Origin: Paramacrobiotus metropolitanus
Lineage: Eukaryota; Tardigrada; Eutardigrada; Parachela; Macrobiotidae
Assembly: GCF_019649055.1 (NCBI RefSeq)
Contig: NW_026570244.1
Coordinates: forward strand, 868,001-932,000
DNA length: 64,000 nucleotides
Direction of reading: 5' to 3'
Part shown: one piece after another, positions 1-13,379 of the stretch
Layout of the letters: each line of letters starts with the position of its first letter
Position numbering within the stretch: the first letter of the stretch is position 1
Notes under the pieces: model-generated
Seen by the model: the letters and a program-made list of their open reading frames with translations, nothing else
What the model was told of the DNA's origin: nothing
Database searches by the model: none
Translations under genes and position numbers: made by a program

Positions 1-868
1 GCTGCAGTTGCGTAATAGGCAAATATTTGTTGAGGTGAGCTGCTGAATGGAGACGCGGCCGATGAAGACGTGTTGTACAGCACTTGTTCCCCGCGTAACT
101 GATGCGTCGTCATTTTGTTCAAGTGCCGCCCACTGCGAAGTGGAATCGTTACGGTGGTCAAAATGTTTACCGTTATTTTTTTGCGGTTTGTGATTTGTTT
201 TTCGCGGGGGCCAGAACGTGCATCATGCCGCAAATCGACAATGCAAGTTAACAACAATTATTAGCGGACCCAGGACAGCACCGAGTACTGTCCAATCAAC
301 CAAGTCCATTCCACACCGACGAGCACAGTATTGCAGTACTTTGTGTCAAACACTCCTGCAAAACTAATGCACAGTCGAATATGTGTATCATGTTACGATT
401 AGCTATTTGGCAAATTTTTTTCTCGATCATTATAACTGAAATTAATTATATATATACGGAGACGCAGGACATTAATCATAACTCATAAGCATCTTAATTA
501 ACATGTAGCGATAAGCTATAAATACGACCAGAAGAGTTACACTTATGGTAGTATTGCTTTTTTTTCAATTCAGCGCTAAGGCAACTATATATATGGGAGT
601 AATTAAAAGATACATTTCACCTGCTGTCTATGTATGTTGTAAACCTTCTCAATTGTTTGCAGGGTAGCATTACGATTGTGAATTTGTGGAGTTAGAAGTG
701 GCCAAGTGGATGTGCACTGCATAACGGGTAGTAGCTTTGAGTGGAGGACAAAAGACGATTCACTGTTGTCAGGAAACCGGTTCCCGTGGAGAGGCTTTCT
801 TCTCTCGACCCTTTCCTGGCTTGCCAAGCCGGTGTTAACTGGACCGATTGAATAAACCGGAGAGCAGA
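1..868. other. 5' spacer, no gene seen
   Basis: AT-rich non-coding sequence upstream of the first secreted-protein gene. A TATA-like run of alternating TA lies near 586-595, about 275 bases before the first ATG, and could belong to that gene's promoter, but nothing else supports this. Short open frames on both strands show no signal peptide, repeat or family resemblance. Confidence 0.5.
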
Positions 869-1590
869 ATGCACCTAATAATAATTGCTTCTTGGCTGCT
901 ATGCGCCGTCATTGGTACAAAATAGCATTTCCATAATAAAACATAATTGTATATACCCTATACGTAGTTAGCTCTGCAGTAAAGGTGCATCTGACAGCGG
1001 TGTACATGTCGATATTTCTTTATAGGGAGCGTGTGGAGTCAGGGCCTGCCGACGTCGAGCGGGACGGGCATGAACTACGGCGACTGGATGAACCTGGCCT
1101 CGCAGTACGCCATGTACAAGGGCGACACCACCGCCTTCCAGATGAACCCCTACCTCAACCTATACAACCCCTACAACGTCCAGAACGGCCTCGCCGGCAT
1201 CAACGGTACGACGGCTACTCTACCCTGGCGCTTCTTATATTACTCAATCAGCACATGTTCCATACGCATTATGCTCAGTATCTCTTATAAATATTAAAGC
1301 CAGTTAGCCTAATAGTATGCCGGTTATAATTATTTGTAGGCTACCCGTTCATCGCCGCCGGCAGTCGCTCCAACCGCGGTCCCATGTAAGCTATTCATGA
1401 GAAATGACTTTGATTCACATTCTACATCAGAGAATTTATTTCTGTTTTTCTTCTCGCCCCATGTATGATGTTTGTAACTCTGTACAGGTACAACCAGCTG
1501 AGCCAGTACGGCCTGACCTTTCCGCAGTTGTACGGCATCTTCGGCACCAACGGCTATCCCTTCTACTCCGCGCAGAATCCCGTCGTCTGA
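869..1590 (+). CDS. small secreted Gly/Tyr/Asn-rich protein (4 exons)
   Basis: The exons are 869-914, 1026-1205, 1340-1385 and 1488-1590. All introns are GT-AG and the phases (1, 1, 2) join into one frame of 124 residues ending in TGA. The first exon is a typical signal peptide (hydrophobic I/L/A/W run, residues 3-15) and ends in a phase-1 intron inside a Gly codon. The mature part is rich in Tyr, Asn, Gly and Gln, with motifs such as NPYLNLYNPYN and FGTNGYPFYS, and has no Cys after the signal region. A secreted structural or matrix role is inferred from composition only; no family was recognised. The exon-1 layout is shared with the genes at 3269 and 10145. An AATAAA at 1933-1938 could be its polyadenylation signal. 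Exon structure is well supported; function is unknown. Confidence 0.8.
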
Positions 1591-3268
1591 ACGGGCCGAC
1601 TGCCAATGCAAATTATGCAGTCACAATCCCTGCAGGGAAGATTTTCACTTGAAACAAAATGGTCGTCGCGTCAACGCTTACCGTTGACTGCACTGTATTC
1701 TTGGCTGTGATGGGTTGTACCGGTTGTTGCGCCTTTTTTCCTAGCCTTGCCGCTGGGGTTCCTGTCGGATATCGTTGCTGTATGAAACATGCACTGGAAA
1801 GGCACCGGTCGTGTCCATATCTACTCGCTAGCTTGTTACATATTCGCTTGATTATTTGTAGTCATTTAGGTATGTCCGACATTAAAAAACATTTGCCAAA
1901 AAGTGCAAAAAACTCGAACTCGCATAACGTGAAATAAACTAATTAATATTATTTATACGTCTCTCCTCTGTTTGGTGGAAACGGGGGTCTGGAATCCTTC
2001 TGAAACTATTACGCTTAATTAACTGATTGTGAGTGAACCAGATTTATGTATCTGCAGGTAAACTACGCGTATCCCAGTCTGGGAAAGCTCAGTCGAGGGA
2101 ATAAATGCCCGGCAGAACACTCAGATCATGGCAAGTTCAGAAAACATATACTAGTATATGCCGGCAAATTTAAGGCAGAGCGTCGCACTCTATCGCGCGT
2201 CAAGGACAAGTGCACCGTTCCGCAATTTGTAAAGATTACTCACTGTAACGGGCTTCTTTTATTCTGCATTACATCGAATCTGCAGTTTAAATTGGCAAAA
2301 CGTAAAATTTGTGTTACCATAAGGAATGTCACATAGGTCAATAAAGTTTATTGTTTAAGTACACTGTTAAAATTGTGTTCGATTGGCACAATCAGTCATT
2401 AAGTAAATGGCAGGACTACTTGCAGTCGCAGCTAATTCGCAAATTGTCACGAGCCGGTACGTAGATTTTTGTCATAGTTTGCGCTGCACCCCGATTTATC
2501 GGCGTAAACAAACGAATAGAATCTGATGGTAAACCATCGATAACACTGCTAAACACATCACGCGCTAAATTTTCTGCTGTATAAGCCGAATGGCCCTAAA
2601 ATATTTGTCCACAAAAACAATGGCCGTTAACATGGATGCCCAATTAACGCGCTGCTAATGTACGTACAGGTACTATATACACTTATGCCACATCGCTGCT
2701 ACCACTGCACAGGTGTATAATTAAGTAACAATTCTATGAGTAAAACTGCGAGCTAGTGATGCCGGTGTGTAGCAATATTGCATACACCGATTGGTGCCTA
2801 CTCGTCCAGGCTCCACATTACAGAACAATGAGGGCGCACTCCAAAGGTCACTACCGTTTTCAAGGTGATGCAACCAGGTTACCACACATTGCAACGCTGC
2901 ACTGACTGTGATTTCAAAAACAGTACATGATTCGAGTAGCGCCTGGCTGGACCAGCGTATTGTAGGGAATGGAAAATACATTACGATGAATGCATATGCA
3001 GCGACGCCGACAGTGTCACAGTAGCCGGCGTGCAGCTGTTTTTCCGTTCTGTTCTGTTCTGCGGCTTGTTTGTGTACACGCTGCGATAGTCAGTAAAGAT
3101 AACCAGTGGCAGTGGCTCGTGACGGCGCCGCGTTTGCACAAGCAGCCGCGGCGTTAACGTTGGCGATGATACAGTAGAGGGTTATTATGATTGCTGTTCC
3201 ACATCCGGCCTGTGTTGACTTGACTGGCTGTGCACGTGTTTGTAACCGATGCAGCGACAACCAGTGCA
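1591..3268. other. 3' UTR and spacer
   Basis: AATAAA at 1933-1938 suits the preceding gene; another lies at 2340-2345. An open frame from an ATG at 2046 to 2336 is followed closely by that second AATAAA, but its composition is not protein-like and no exon partner is visible, so it is not called a gene. Nothing else seen. Confidence 0.5.
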
Positions 3269-4238
3269 ATGGAATCACCTGTGAATATCCAAAGAAGGAG
3301 ACGCAGCGGAAACGCCGTAGATGGCTGCTGTAGAGCCAAACCTGTTCGGGAAGAATTCCTGCCCAGCGATGAGCACCACGAACGCGACATGCAGACGGCT
3401 GGCCACTGGCGTCCATCCTACTTTCGGAGCGCCACTACTAGCTGGCAGTGTTTTTCCGCCTTGCTCCTCTTCCTGCTAGCTAGTGCCGGCTGTCCCGTTG
3501 CCTTTGGTAAGTGCACCAGATTATTCAACCGGTAGTACGCCGTTCGCACACCTGCATGCATTTTGTCGGGATATTTAGCCGGTGCTTGTTGTCCGCAGGT
3601 CAGGGAGCGGGCCCGATGGGATCCATGTCCGACTACTACGACTACGCATTCGGGTACGATGCTCGTGTGTTCTGTCAGTACAGAATGCTAAGAAACCGGC
3701 GTTTTTCATTAGGAATCCGTTTCTGGGCTACTGGAAGAACCCCGGCAACAAGAACCCTTATGGCTCACAGCAGGTGCCCTACGGCGGCTACGGCAACTAC
3801 GCCAGCGTCTCCAGCCCGTACGGCGGCCTGGGCGGCGCCGGGTACGGCTACGGGCTGGGCGCGGCGGGACTGGGCGTAGGCGCCACCTACACCGGCGGAA
3901 TAGGTGGCTTCGACCGGGCGCCTATCGCGTCGCCCTCCTACGCCTACGACCGTTTCCCATCCAGCAGTCTGGGCGTCAACGACCTCAACTACCCCGTCGG
4001 CTACGGCGGCGGGGCCGGCCTGGGACTCCCGTACGGCGCCTACGGTGCCGACCCCGGCGGTTTGTACGGCTACGGCCGCGCGGGCTTCTACGGCAGCGTG
4101 GCCGGAATACCGGCTGCCGGTGCCGGACTAGGCTATGCCGGCTACGGTGCTCCGGTGGTGGACTCACGGACCCCGGCGGATCGGGCGCTGCAGAACCTGC
4201 TGGTCTCCACCTACGCTTACAAGCCCTGGTATCCCTAA
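3269..4238 (+). CDS. secreted Gly/Tyr-rich protein (3 exons)
   Basis: The exons are 3269-3506, 3599-3653 and 3713-4238, in phases 1 and 2, giving one frame of 272 residues ending in TAA. Exon 1 ends with a strongly hydrophobic Leu/Ala stretch (about residues 62-78), followed by a phase-1 intron within a Gly codon, as in the neighbouring genes. If translation starts at the second ATG (3389, residue 41) this stretch becomes a normal N-terminal signal peptide, which is attractive. The long last exon is dominated by Gly, Tyr, Ala and Pro in GYGG, YGAYG and GAGLG motifs, typical of structural secreted proteins such as matrix, silk-like or cuticle proteins; that role is inferred. No catalytic motif is seen. 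The gene lies between two smaller relatives and probably arose with them by old duplication. Family not identified. Confidence 0.78.
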
Positions 4239-5911
4239 TGCGCATCCGGGTCCGCTGCCCAGACGCATGACACCTACGTAATGTCCCCTTTTGGGACCAC
4301 TGCCTCTCTTAACCAACTCCAAAGGCCTACCTGCTCCCATCATCCGTATCAGCAGCAAAGGTCGTGTGTGCTGCCGTAATTATCATGGTTAACTAGTCGA
4401 AAGGTGACGACGGCATTTCTAAAGAGGCGCATACACTCGTGATATGCATATCGCTTTCGCTCCAACTGAATTCCTCTGCAAACAACCTTGACAGTTCTAC
4501 TTACCTTGCGTAGTTACAAGTGTCTGCTACAAGTGTGCGGTGTGTTAGTCTGTACAAGCGCCGAAGTAGCGAAAATCCCGTTTTTATTTTATTCACGTAA
4601 CATCATTAATGTTACATGTCCCGGGTGTTTATTTTATTCATTAATCAGTTGACTGAATCATTGTGCATAAAGAAAGAAACTTGATAATAAGCGGAGAATG
4701 CCGAAACGCAACGCCTGGAAGCTGCAGCATCAAAGTCTCCATGCAAATTGTACTCATATCTAGAGAGATAATAATATTATGCTTTTATACGAAGAAATAT
4801 GAATTAATACGATGTACTGCTCCAGTACAGTGTGTAATTGATACGAATTCAAATACGGTGAATTGTATAGAGCAGTTATTGCATGTATCTGGTCGACTGA
4901 AACAATAATAACATTCAAGCTTAATAAAGCCAGCATATATTTATATATTAAGTACGTTGTGCCGGTAGCCCGCACAGCCGGTACATGTACAATACCCATG
5001 CAGTGTATGCACCAAGCCTGGCTGTCGATTATCGATTAGATGAGAGAGACAGTGCCGGTGCTGTATCTATCTATCCCGTTTCGCCGTCGCACCTGCACTA
5101 GCGCATCTAGCTATGACTTCCTGCAGCGGCCTACATCCGGTCACCTCAGTCAACAGCATTATGCGACTGCAGCCAGCCAGTCGTAGTGTTGCCGGCTGGT
5201 GTCAATAACCCCGCCACGTGCGCGCAGCATCGGGTTCATATATAGCCCGGATGGTATGCCGGCTGCACTGCACTGCATCCACCATCCCGCGACTCCCAAG
5301 CCATACAAGCCAGCTTTCAACCTAGCTCTGCCAATGTCTTCCCTTGTCTCTTAACCATAAACTCCATGTACATGTCATGACTGGCGTTTTTGCCCGCAGT
5401 GCAGAATTCTTCCATGCTTATGGGCACGCCAAGACCCGTCGCAAAGCGATAGTATCCGATCCGGCAGCCGGTAGGTACCGTACTTGGGCAAAGGAACGCT
5501 TCAAATATTGTGCCATTTGGACGTCACAGTGTACAGGTAGCTAGCCGGTTCTGTGCAGATGTGTTGGCGGTCGTTGACCAGCTTGTGTATGGTGAAGGGC
5601 ATGAGCAGGAGCATCACCGGCCTGCTCAACTGGCCGTGGTCAGCCGGCATGGCTGCTGGCTCGCTTTATATATAATACTCGCAGAGTAGCAGTAGCTGCA
5701 CACTTCGTAATACTCGTAATGTTATTATAATATTATTGTATAAATGACTGCATGTACGCACGCCGCATATCGTTTATTGGTTATTGCAAAGTAGGCAGGT
5801 AACCCATTAAAAGCTAGGATCGTCATCAAGCGTGGGAATTTAAACCTGGCTAACATAAGAAATTTTAGACGGCAGTAGCCCTACATCATTGACAAGTGAA
5901 AATAGTGAAAG
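4239..5911. other. spacer, no gene seen
   Basis: 3' flank of the Gly/Tyr-rich gene followed by unique-looking sequence. AATAAA occurs near 4921. A TATATA box-like element lies near 5239-5246 in a CpG-containing stretch, but no credible coding exon follows it. Confidence 0.45.
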
Positions 5912-6619
5912 TTAACCAGCAATTTTAACATATTTCAACGCATTGCGAAAAACAGACAGAGAAGGGCTGTTAAGGATATCATTTCCGGCTTGGTTTAATT
6001 GGCTCATGATACTGTTCAGCCTCGAGGCCAACGTGGACTTTCCCGTCCTTGTCCTTCCCTGTCCTTCGATGAAGGTCCGGTTTCCGCTTCGGAGGCCGTA
6101 CGGTTTGTCATCCTGCTTCACGACGATCATTTCACTGAGGTAGCGGGGCACCTGGAACTTGTCCGGGTGCAGAATTTCGTAAAGCCACGTTACTTGCTGG
6201 TTTTTCCATCGCTCAAACAGTGGCACAATCTCGAATTGCTTCATCAGGTCGGTGGCGGATACTTCGGCATAGTTGGCGATTGCTCGAATAGCTTTTCTTT
6301 GCGCGACAGCCAGCGGCTCCAGCGTGGACACAGGCGCACCGCTCCACACAGTGGAGCAATGGTCCAGGTGGGACTGGACGAATGCGTGATAAAGTCCAAC
6401 GCGTTGGGGCAGCGGCAGTCCGCTCTTTACACTGTTTATGAGGGCAATTCCATGATAAGCACTTTTTTGGACCTTTTTAATTTGATCGGTCCATTTCAAA
6501 TGCTCATCAATTATCACCCCCAAGTGCTTAACTGATTTTTCCGGTTCAAGCTTATGCCCATTCAGATCTACTGACACAACACTTTTATCACGGCTGTAAG
6601 CCGAAGTGACCATTGGCAA
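5912..6619 (-). mobile_element. LINE reverse-transcriptase C-terminal fragment
   Basis: An uninterrupted minus-strand frame of 235 codons matches the C-terminal part of the second ORF of a CR1/Jockey-like non-LTR retrotransposon. The diagnostic stretch reads VKHLGVIIDEHLKW, followed after ~50 residues by a segment with SHLDHCSTVW and later AVAQRKAIRAI, as in the post-catalytic region of these enzymes. The frame ends at a natural stop at 5912. Upstream of 6619 neither the catalytic reverse-transcriptase block nor an endonuclease is found, so this is a 5'-truncated copy, the normal fate of such elements. No clear tail or target duplication was identified. It is oriented against the secreted-protein genes. 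Clade assignment is uncertain. Confidence 0.85.
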
Positions 6620-9600
6620 TTTTGAGCAATGGTAGTATATCTATATGAATGTAGTATATCTATATATTGGTATAGTTCTATGCGCTTATATGACCTGCAT
6701 ATATATAGACCGGAAACAAGATTGCCAAAAACGTTAAGTGTCTTTTAAATATTTCTTTATGTAGCGTGCCAGTAGTGGACAGTACCAGTATCGCTATGCC
6801 ACTCCAGTATACGTACTCGTAGATGTCTCTTCTTACGGAAGCCACGAAGCTTCCCGATCCCCTACAATTTCACACTGACAAAGACTGCAATGATTTGCAC
6901 AACTTGATGACAAATTTTCGTTTAGTTATTGCTTCAGATACTTATGTACTGTAATCAATGAAGAATTCGGGAGAACTTCTCCCTTAGCGCTTGTGCGTAA
7001 TGCACACGTGAGCGGACAGCGTCCGATGACGTCAATGCGGGCGTTCGCAGAGAACGACCTGCTTCCCAGGAGTTACAACGTGCGTGTGAACGACGCCAGG
7101 CTAACGGTGTTAATGGCAAATGACCAGCAGTGTTCTCTACAACCTCAGCCGCCTCGAAATTCCTTAATAAACAGTGCAAACTACGCCGCGCAGTAATTGC
7201 GTTTCGTAAATATACGAGCCGGCGGCCGAGTTTGAATACCTGTTTTGCACCTGGCAGGCGAAGGCAAGGCCGACACCGCTACGCCGCAGCGTAGCGCTAG
7301 AAACCTTGAGCTAGAATGTGTAACAGATCTGGTATGGTGCAGGAAGTAGCGCAGTCGGAAATATTTTTACCAACTCGTGCAATGAGACGAAAAAACCGGT
7401 TACAAGTGAACAACATGCTGCTCCACCGTACCATACCGCCCTGCCCGAGCTGTATACTACGTGTGTGAAATCATGGAAAACGCAGCAAGCTGTGGTCAAG
7501 CTAATGGTGGACGGTGTGTAAACCTGTATAAATGTACAGTACAGTATAATTTAATACGGGTGCAAATGCCATGCCGAGAAAACACAGCCGTACTTTGGGA
7601 CTGCTTTATGCGGCTAGTTGTTTCGATGTACTGTACTTGTACGCCAGCACAACTGCACTAGACAATAATACTGTATCATTTTATCATCCAAGTGAAACTG
7701 TGCGCAGTCTACTCCAAACCTGTCCCAGGTATGGTCTGCGTACACCGGTACAATCAGTGTTTGTGAGCGAAAAGAAAAGCCAGATATCGGATTATGACAG
7801 AGTACATTGGTATGGGCTTAAGCTTGAACTCTTCAGTGTCCAGCGTAATAATTATAAACAACTCGGAGTGGTCACTGACACCGGCCGCTGTGGCTGCACG
7901 TAAATACCGCACCGTCCATCTCCCGGGGAAACCAGTTTTTCATTCTGCACTGGGACTTACACTTGCTGTAGAAGTACTCATACTTCTGTACCGGCGCTTA
8001 ATACTATATTATCCGCAAATAATATTACATACTTTAACTTACTTTACATTGCCTAAAGTGCATATTATTAGCGTCGGCATGGCGCACCTGTGCACATTAT
8101 TTTGAGCAGCGTATGTACCGTACCTGTATGTGTTAATATGATTACGGTAAGCTCAGCGTCAACGCTGCGGGGCACTGCATTGGCTGGCATCGAGCCATGC
8201 TCATGTTGTTACATATTTTCAAAGCTAGAGTGGGACTGTTATTCACGCTCATGATCACCCAGTCACAGCATTCAAAGCAGTCGCTAGTTATATATTTTAG
8301 TATAATTCATCCAATTCGCTGTGCTAGTATTCGTGCTCTGTTTGTTTGCCGGCAACCGCTTATAACCGTTATTAGACTTAACGTTATTGCCCATTAAAGA
8401 CCGACCTGTAGGAGAGTACTTACCATACACTATATTCTACACTGCAGCGGCCGCAACTGATGTCAAATAACAATTACTTAGCCCCGCTCATGCGTATCGA
8501 TCTGTATCTACCTGTCGGAAGTACGAGTACCTATAGATCTCACTGACGACCATCATCGTTGTACTAAAACCGGCTCGTACTGTACCTGCTACTCTAGGTG
8601 AGTAATGCATTTTGATATTCTATACAGTAGCTGCATTAATGTACGTGTGACAGCCATTACGATACGGTGGCGGTGCAGGCATCACGCTGCAGAATGCATG
8701 CATGATGCAGCCTTGATGGCGCAGTGCAGTCCAACGCTAATATTCAAGTTCTTGCCATTCAAGTTCGCCGTTACAGGTTTTCTTAATGGTTACTAGTTTT
8801 CTCGTTGAGGAATATTGTGGTCGCTGTTCCCGGACGCAGCTGACTCGTTCCCCTTAGTTATTACTGCTTAGCGCCAGCTGAAGGTCAAACAGCGCGCGGT
8901 GTTTGTTAATGGTCTGGTTTGGAATTGGAATCCCTTAGCTAATAAGCCGCCTGCGGTAGGTACAATACAGATAATCATACTACGGTTGCAACAAGGGACG
9001 TAATATGCCACCTAATCCTAATCGTTGGCAGCGGAAGTCCCTGCCACTAATAATTATTGTGCGTTAACGTAATTAATATTAGCGAACAAAAGGGACAGCA
9101 AAGTGCAGTCAATGCATATACCGGCGACTACGGACGTTATATGAGACTGTGGAGTCACTTGACTTAATTCCGCTTGAGAAGGTACTGCCGGAGACTGTAG
9201 CCGCTCCGCCCGGAAGCGGATAAGATTGCTCATTAAGGAGCAGTCAGGCAATTAACAGCGGGCTTAGCTGCAGTTGCGTTATGCGTTTGTTGGCGTTGGA
9301 TCCGCTGCTTTTACATTTACCTGTGATTAGTAATCCCTACAGTCTATTAACGTACATGTGCAGATACAGATACTGCCGACTGCATAGCATGTCGATCGAT
9401 GTGTGCGCATTGTTATGGTTGGCCTTATAAAGTGGGCGAGAATGAACGGCAAATATTGCCATAGGCTAGTGAGGCTATGCACTATGCCCGGCATATACAT
9501 GTATGCAGCAGGACTGCCTCCATTCAATGCTGTTCTGCTAAGTAATTCAACCAGCAGTAATGCAGTGCGCCCGGGAATTTCAACGGGAGATAGACAACTG

Positions 9601-10144
9601 ATCCAGTCCGCGGGTTCAGGTTAATGTGTTTGCGGTGTGATTGCAGGTGCACAATATAACGTAATCCACACCACGGCTTCCTCGCTGACCACGGCGTAAA
9701 AGAAGATAAACTCCCCTGGCAGCGCATTATTCTTCTCTGGATCGAATCGGACATTAATCGTGCTTAATGTGGATATGTACGATTAAGCGCACCTCCGTCG
9801 TTTATACGTCATACCGTTTGATTATACGATTATAACGGCCTCCTGCCGATCGGATACTGATTTCACTCCTATCTGACCGGAAGTTCACGTGCACCTCTTC
9901 ATCGTCTGATCATTGTGGCATACAATAAGTTGGTGTAATCGGCTGCGATTGGGATTCCTGTTGCCTGCTGTTGTTGGGAACTTCTACTGATAACCACGGA
10001 TAGCGGTTACTGATAACGTTGCCTTCCCTTGGGAAAATTCCTCCAGTTGGGATTATAGTCTACTGCATTTCGGCACCCAGCGATTTTCATCGTTATAGCT
10101 CACACTTTTATCGTATTTTTATCGTTCGTGGCGGAGAAGGAAAA
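6620..10144. other. long spacer, no gene seen
   Basis: About 3.5 kb with only short open frames. None has convincing codon composition, splice-linked partners or known motifs. Many short self-complementary CCGG-containing words occur, as elsewhere in the window. It may contain regulatory DNA for the gene at 10145 or decayed repeats that I cannot recognise. Confidence 0.45.
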
Positions 10145-11942
10145 ATGCAGGGAATTGTTGAGTCGAGTGTGCTGCTTAGCGCCGTCATCTGGCTGTCACT
10201 GGCGTGGACGGCACTAGGTCAGTGAATGCACGTCCTCCACGGATAGTACAATGTCGTAGTTCTTACGTTCATAGTCATCTGCCTAGCGTATATTTTGCAC
10301 ACTAATGCGGTATAGTAGTGAGGCTTTTTTCCTATGGCTGTTTGAGATATGTCCGGTCGGGAGTCCGGGTTCTGTCCTCCGGACCGCCTCCAGAGACGGC
10401 CGCCCGGAAACGGGACGACCATCGATCTGTCCAGCGAAATGGACTGTATTATGCATCTTAATCAGTTAAGAGCAGCGTTCTGATAATACGTTAGTCGGGG
10501 ACTTGATTATGTGTATACCTGTTGCAGTCCTTAATTTTTCTTCAAAGCCGGCAAATTAGTGATCGCCGACAATGCAGCTGACCAGTGAAAAAGGGGCCAG
10601 TGTCCAGCTTAGGTGCTAATCTTAGGAAGATATCATCCTGTCCAGCAGTGTGAACACAGTACGAGTACAGTTGCACTGATTAAGAGGGGCCGAACCCGCC
10701 TGATCCCGCCTGATCCGGTTGTACTGCTAATTGTTAGTGCAGTCCGGCCTAGGCCTGTGCCGCTATAAGCTGATCCGGCGCGTGTCAGCGCAGCAAAACA
10801 AACAGCACTGCTTACACAGCGCTGGCTTTGTTCCCAGGCACGAAAACCATGCTACACATTATTTTATTAATTGACTGCTAAGCAAACACTGTTACGGCTG
10901 ACCTTCAGCTCTACATCTCTTCCGCCAGTCGGCGCAGCGCGCACTCTATACACTTCTGTGCAATAAAGTACTGCAATTCGCGGGTCTCCTACGTAAATGA
11001 TTATTGTAGTATCTGTCTGTAGCTGCATTAATATTTCGTGCGGTTTTGAAATGATACACTATTCTACCTGTATTACCTATCCCGTTTCAAAATTAATCTG
11101 TAGTTCAAAATGCCGGCAACTACCCCATTTCGTTCAGAGCAGAAAATCTTGAGGGAAAAAATGGTTTACCAAAAAATTCTAATCGTTGTCACCGGCTTCT
11201 AATGCATCGAAGAACGATTTGTTGTGAAACAAAAAGAAAAAAATAAATATGCTTACTGTAGCGATCTGCACGCTTATTACGCCGGATAGTGTTGGGGAAA
11301 TATTTTGGAGTAATCAGCAAAAGTAAATCGTAAATGCGGCCAAATATAAGTGGCTGCTTGGTGGCGTTATGAGTGTTTTCTAAGTGTCTCAGATTTATGC
11401 AAACATCGTCGGGGTGTTGGTTGTGTCACGAGGATCCCGCGGTGCTGCGTACATGCGCTGAATTTACCAAGCTAAATTACCGTGCACAAAAATCACGGGA
11501 AACGTTACGCTAAGAGAACTGTCTGTCCATTTAGTGTCCTGTTAATTAAATAGTGCTGATTGTAAATTTGTGATTTGCAGGTCAGTACAACCAATACGGA
11601 TACGGGAACCAGTACGGGTACGGCGGCGGCTTCTACGGGCAGCCGGGCAGCTACGGCCAGGGCGGCTACGGCGCCGGCGCGGGCGGCGGCTACAGCCCCA
11701 TGGGCGGCAGTTACGGCGCGGGCGGCGGGGCGGGCGGGTACGGGCAGCAGCCGTACGGCTCGCAGTACGGCATGTACGGACAGGCCTCCGCCGGCAACAT
11801 GTACGGCCCGCAGTCCAGCTACGGCTACGGCTACGGGCGTGGCTACTGGGGCGCCGCCAGCGGCACGCACCAGCACGGATATCTGGCCACGGTTTTGGCA
11901 CTGCTCACACTGGCCCTCCCCTGCCTAGGCCTCGTCAGATAG
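10145..11942 (+). CDS. secreted Gly/Tyr/Gln-rich protein with GPI-like tail (2 exons)
   Basis: Exons 10145-10217 and 11581-11942, joined in phase 1 inside a Gly codon, encode 144 residues ending in TAG. Exon 1 is a signal peptide (VLLSAVIWLSLAWTALG). The central 100 residues are almost entirely G, Y, Q, A and S in GYG, QYG and GGSYGAG repeats. The last 20 residues are hydrophobic (LATVLALLTLALPCLG) and follow a small-residue stretch, resembling a GPI-anchor addition signal, so the mature protein may be tethered to the outer cell surface; this is inference. The 1363-base intron is much longer than those of its relatives at 869 and 3269, which share the signal-exon/phase-1 layout. AATAAA at 12333-12338 is the likely polyadenylation signal. 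A structural role is inferred from composition. Confidence 0.82.
10218..11580 (+). other. long intron of the Gly/Tyr/Gln-rich gene
   Basis: Non-coding, from a GTCAGT donor at 10218 to TTTGCAG at 11580. No exon-like or transposon-like structure was recognised inside it. Its length is unusual beside the ~60-250-base introns of the related genes. Confidence 0.7.
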
Positions 11943-12332
11943 ATTTGATTGGGCTGAGCCCGTCGTGTGGAGTAACCTTTCTTCTGCCATCCCTCCCACT
12001 GTCTACCACTTCCGTTCCGTAACGCGTGCTGCTGTACATCTAGCCTGTCTGTCTGGATGAGCCTGGTTTTATTCGCGCCTAATGGTGAAATGTCCACTAC
12101 CGGTGCAGATTAATTAGACTGGATTAATTAGTTTATTAATTTGGCGAATCTACGTTTCTGTTGGCATTTGTATTCTTGTTGACACTGTTTACTAGATGAT
12201 ACATATCTCTTGTTACGCGCTGCATCCCGTGTACAGTACATTATCCGCGACTCTGTTTGCTTGCTTCTTACTGTTAGCTTCAGCCAATTAATTTGTCGGG
12301 TTTGCGTGTTTGTTGGACAGCTGCATAACTGC

Positions 12333-12338
12333 AATAAA
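12333..12338 (+). promoter_or_regulatory. polyadenylation signal AATAAA
   Basis: Canonical hexamer 391 bases after the stop codon of the Gly/Tyr/Gln-rich gene, with no intervening gene on this strand. Confidence 0.5.
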
Positions 12339-13379
12339 AGGTCAAGAGCCACCTTTTTCTCAGATTAGTTCTGGCCTCTAACTCAGTTTAGAAAGGTGGA
12401 CACGTGCTCCTCAAAAATATCGATTAATAATAATCCGTTACTAACAAACAAGTATAAACAATTTTGGCGAAGCTGATCGCTGCGCCGTTATTTGCCCGCT
12501 AACTTAATGCCACAGGATCTGCGTAATTTATCTACCGGTAGGGATTAGTGCGCAAATTAAATGAAAGCCGTTAGGGTAATTTCCGGGAGGCGCAGCTGAT
12601 TCATCTCGTGACCGGTATTGAGCGCTGCTGCCCCGGAATCAACCTCGATCGTCTTGTGTGTAATGGCGCGGGAGTCAACCTCGCCCTGGATAAGCATACC
12701 TGTATACGTAACAGATACGTAGCACTACGCCAGAGTTGTCGGACTTCACCCGCTCCCGGCGCCCAAATCACCACACCGATCGTCGGATCGCATTATTGTG
12801 TAATGCGCTTATTGCTTCTGAGCTTTTGTCCCTGTGTCGCCTTCCCTGGCGTCTGTACACATACTGGCACGGTGGCACCCACTGAGCCCACGGGAATAAA
12901 ACATACAGTTAAATCCACATGTCCAGCTTTCATAGGACAGATAACGCCTATGCCGCTTTGTACCTGCAACTGTTAGTAGAACCTAATTAAGTAAGTAATC
13001 GAATGACAGAAGTACTGTAATCCGGCCGTCGGAAGAAATGAGCAAGTTGCCATGGATGCTGCAGAGAACACACACATTACTGCTTATTAGATGTTCGGTG
13101 CGAGTATCCGCTTCAGCTTGGCAAGTCGTAGGTACCATTGCAAAGTAATTTAAAGTTCGCAACTAAATTTAAAGTTATGCACGTGAGGCAGATAAAAGCA
13201 GATATGTACTGGTATTTATTGAATAGATACGTGACCTTTTAAGGAAAGATAACCGTACCATAATTTAGCGTGTGTGTAGTCTGTACTGGAAGTGTTACTG
13301 TAGTTGTATTAATTTTGCACATCCCACGAACACGCCACAGCGCGTTAAGAGAGGAGGAAAGGTATAAGTAACACAGTAG

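Noticed and set aside
2046-2336. ATG-initiated 96-codon frame followed by AATAAA
   Set aside because: Composition is not protein-like, it lacks splice partners, and it could be chance in a long spacer.
12608-12976. 122-codon Cys-containing plus frame
   Set aside because: It begins at GTG, has irregular Cys spacing, no signal peptide and no second exon.
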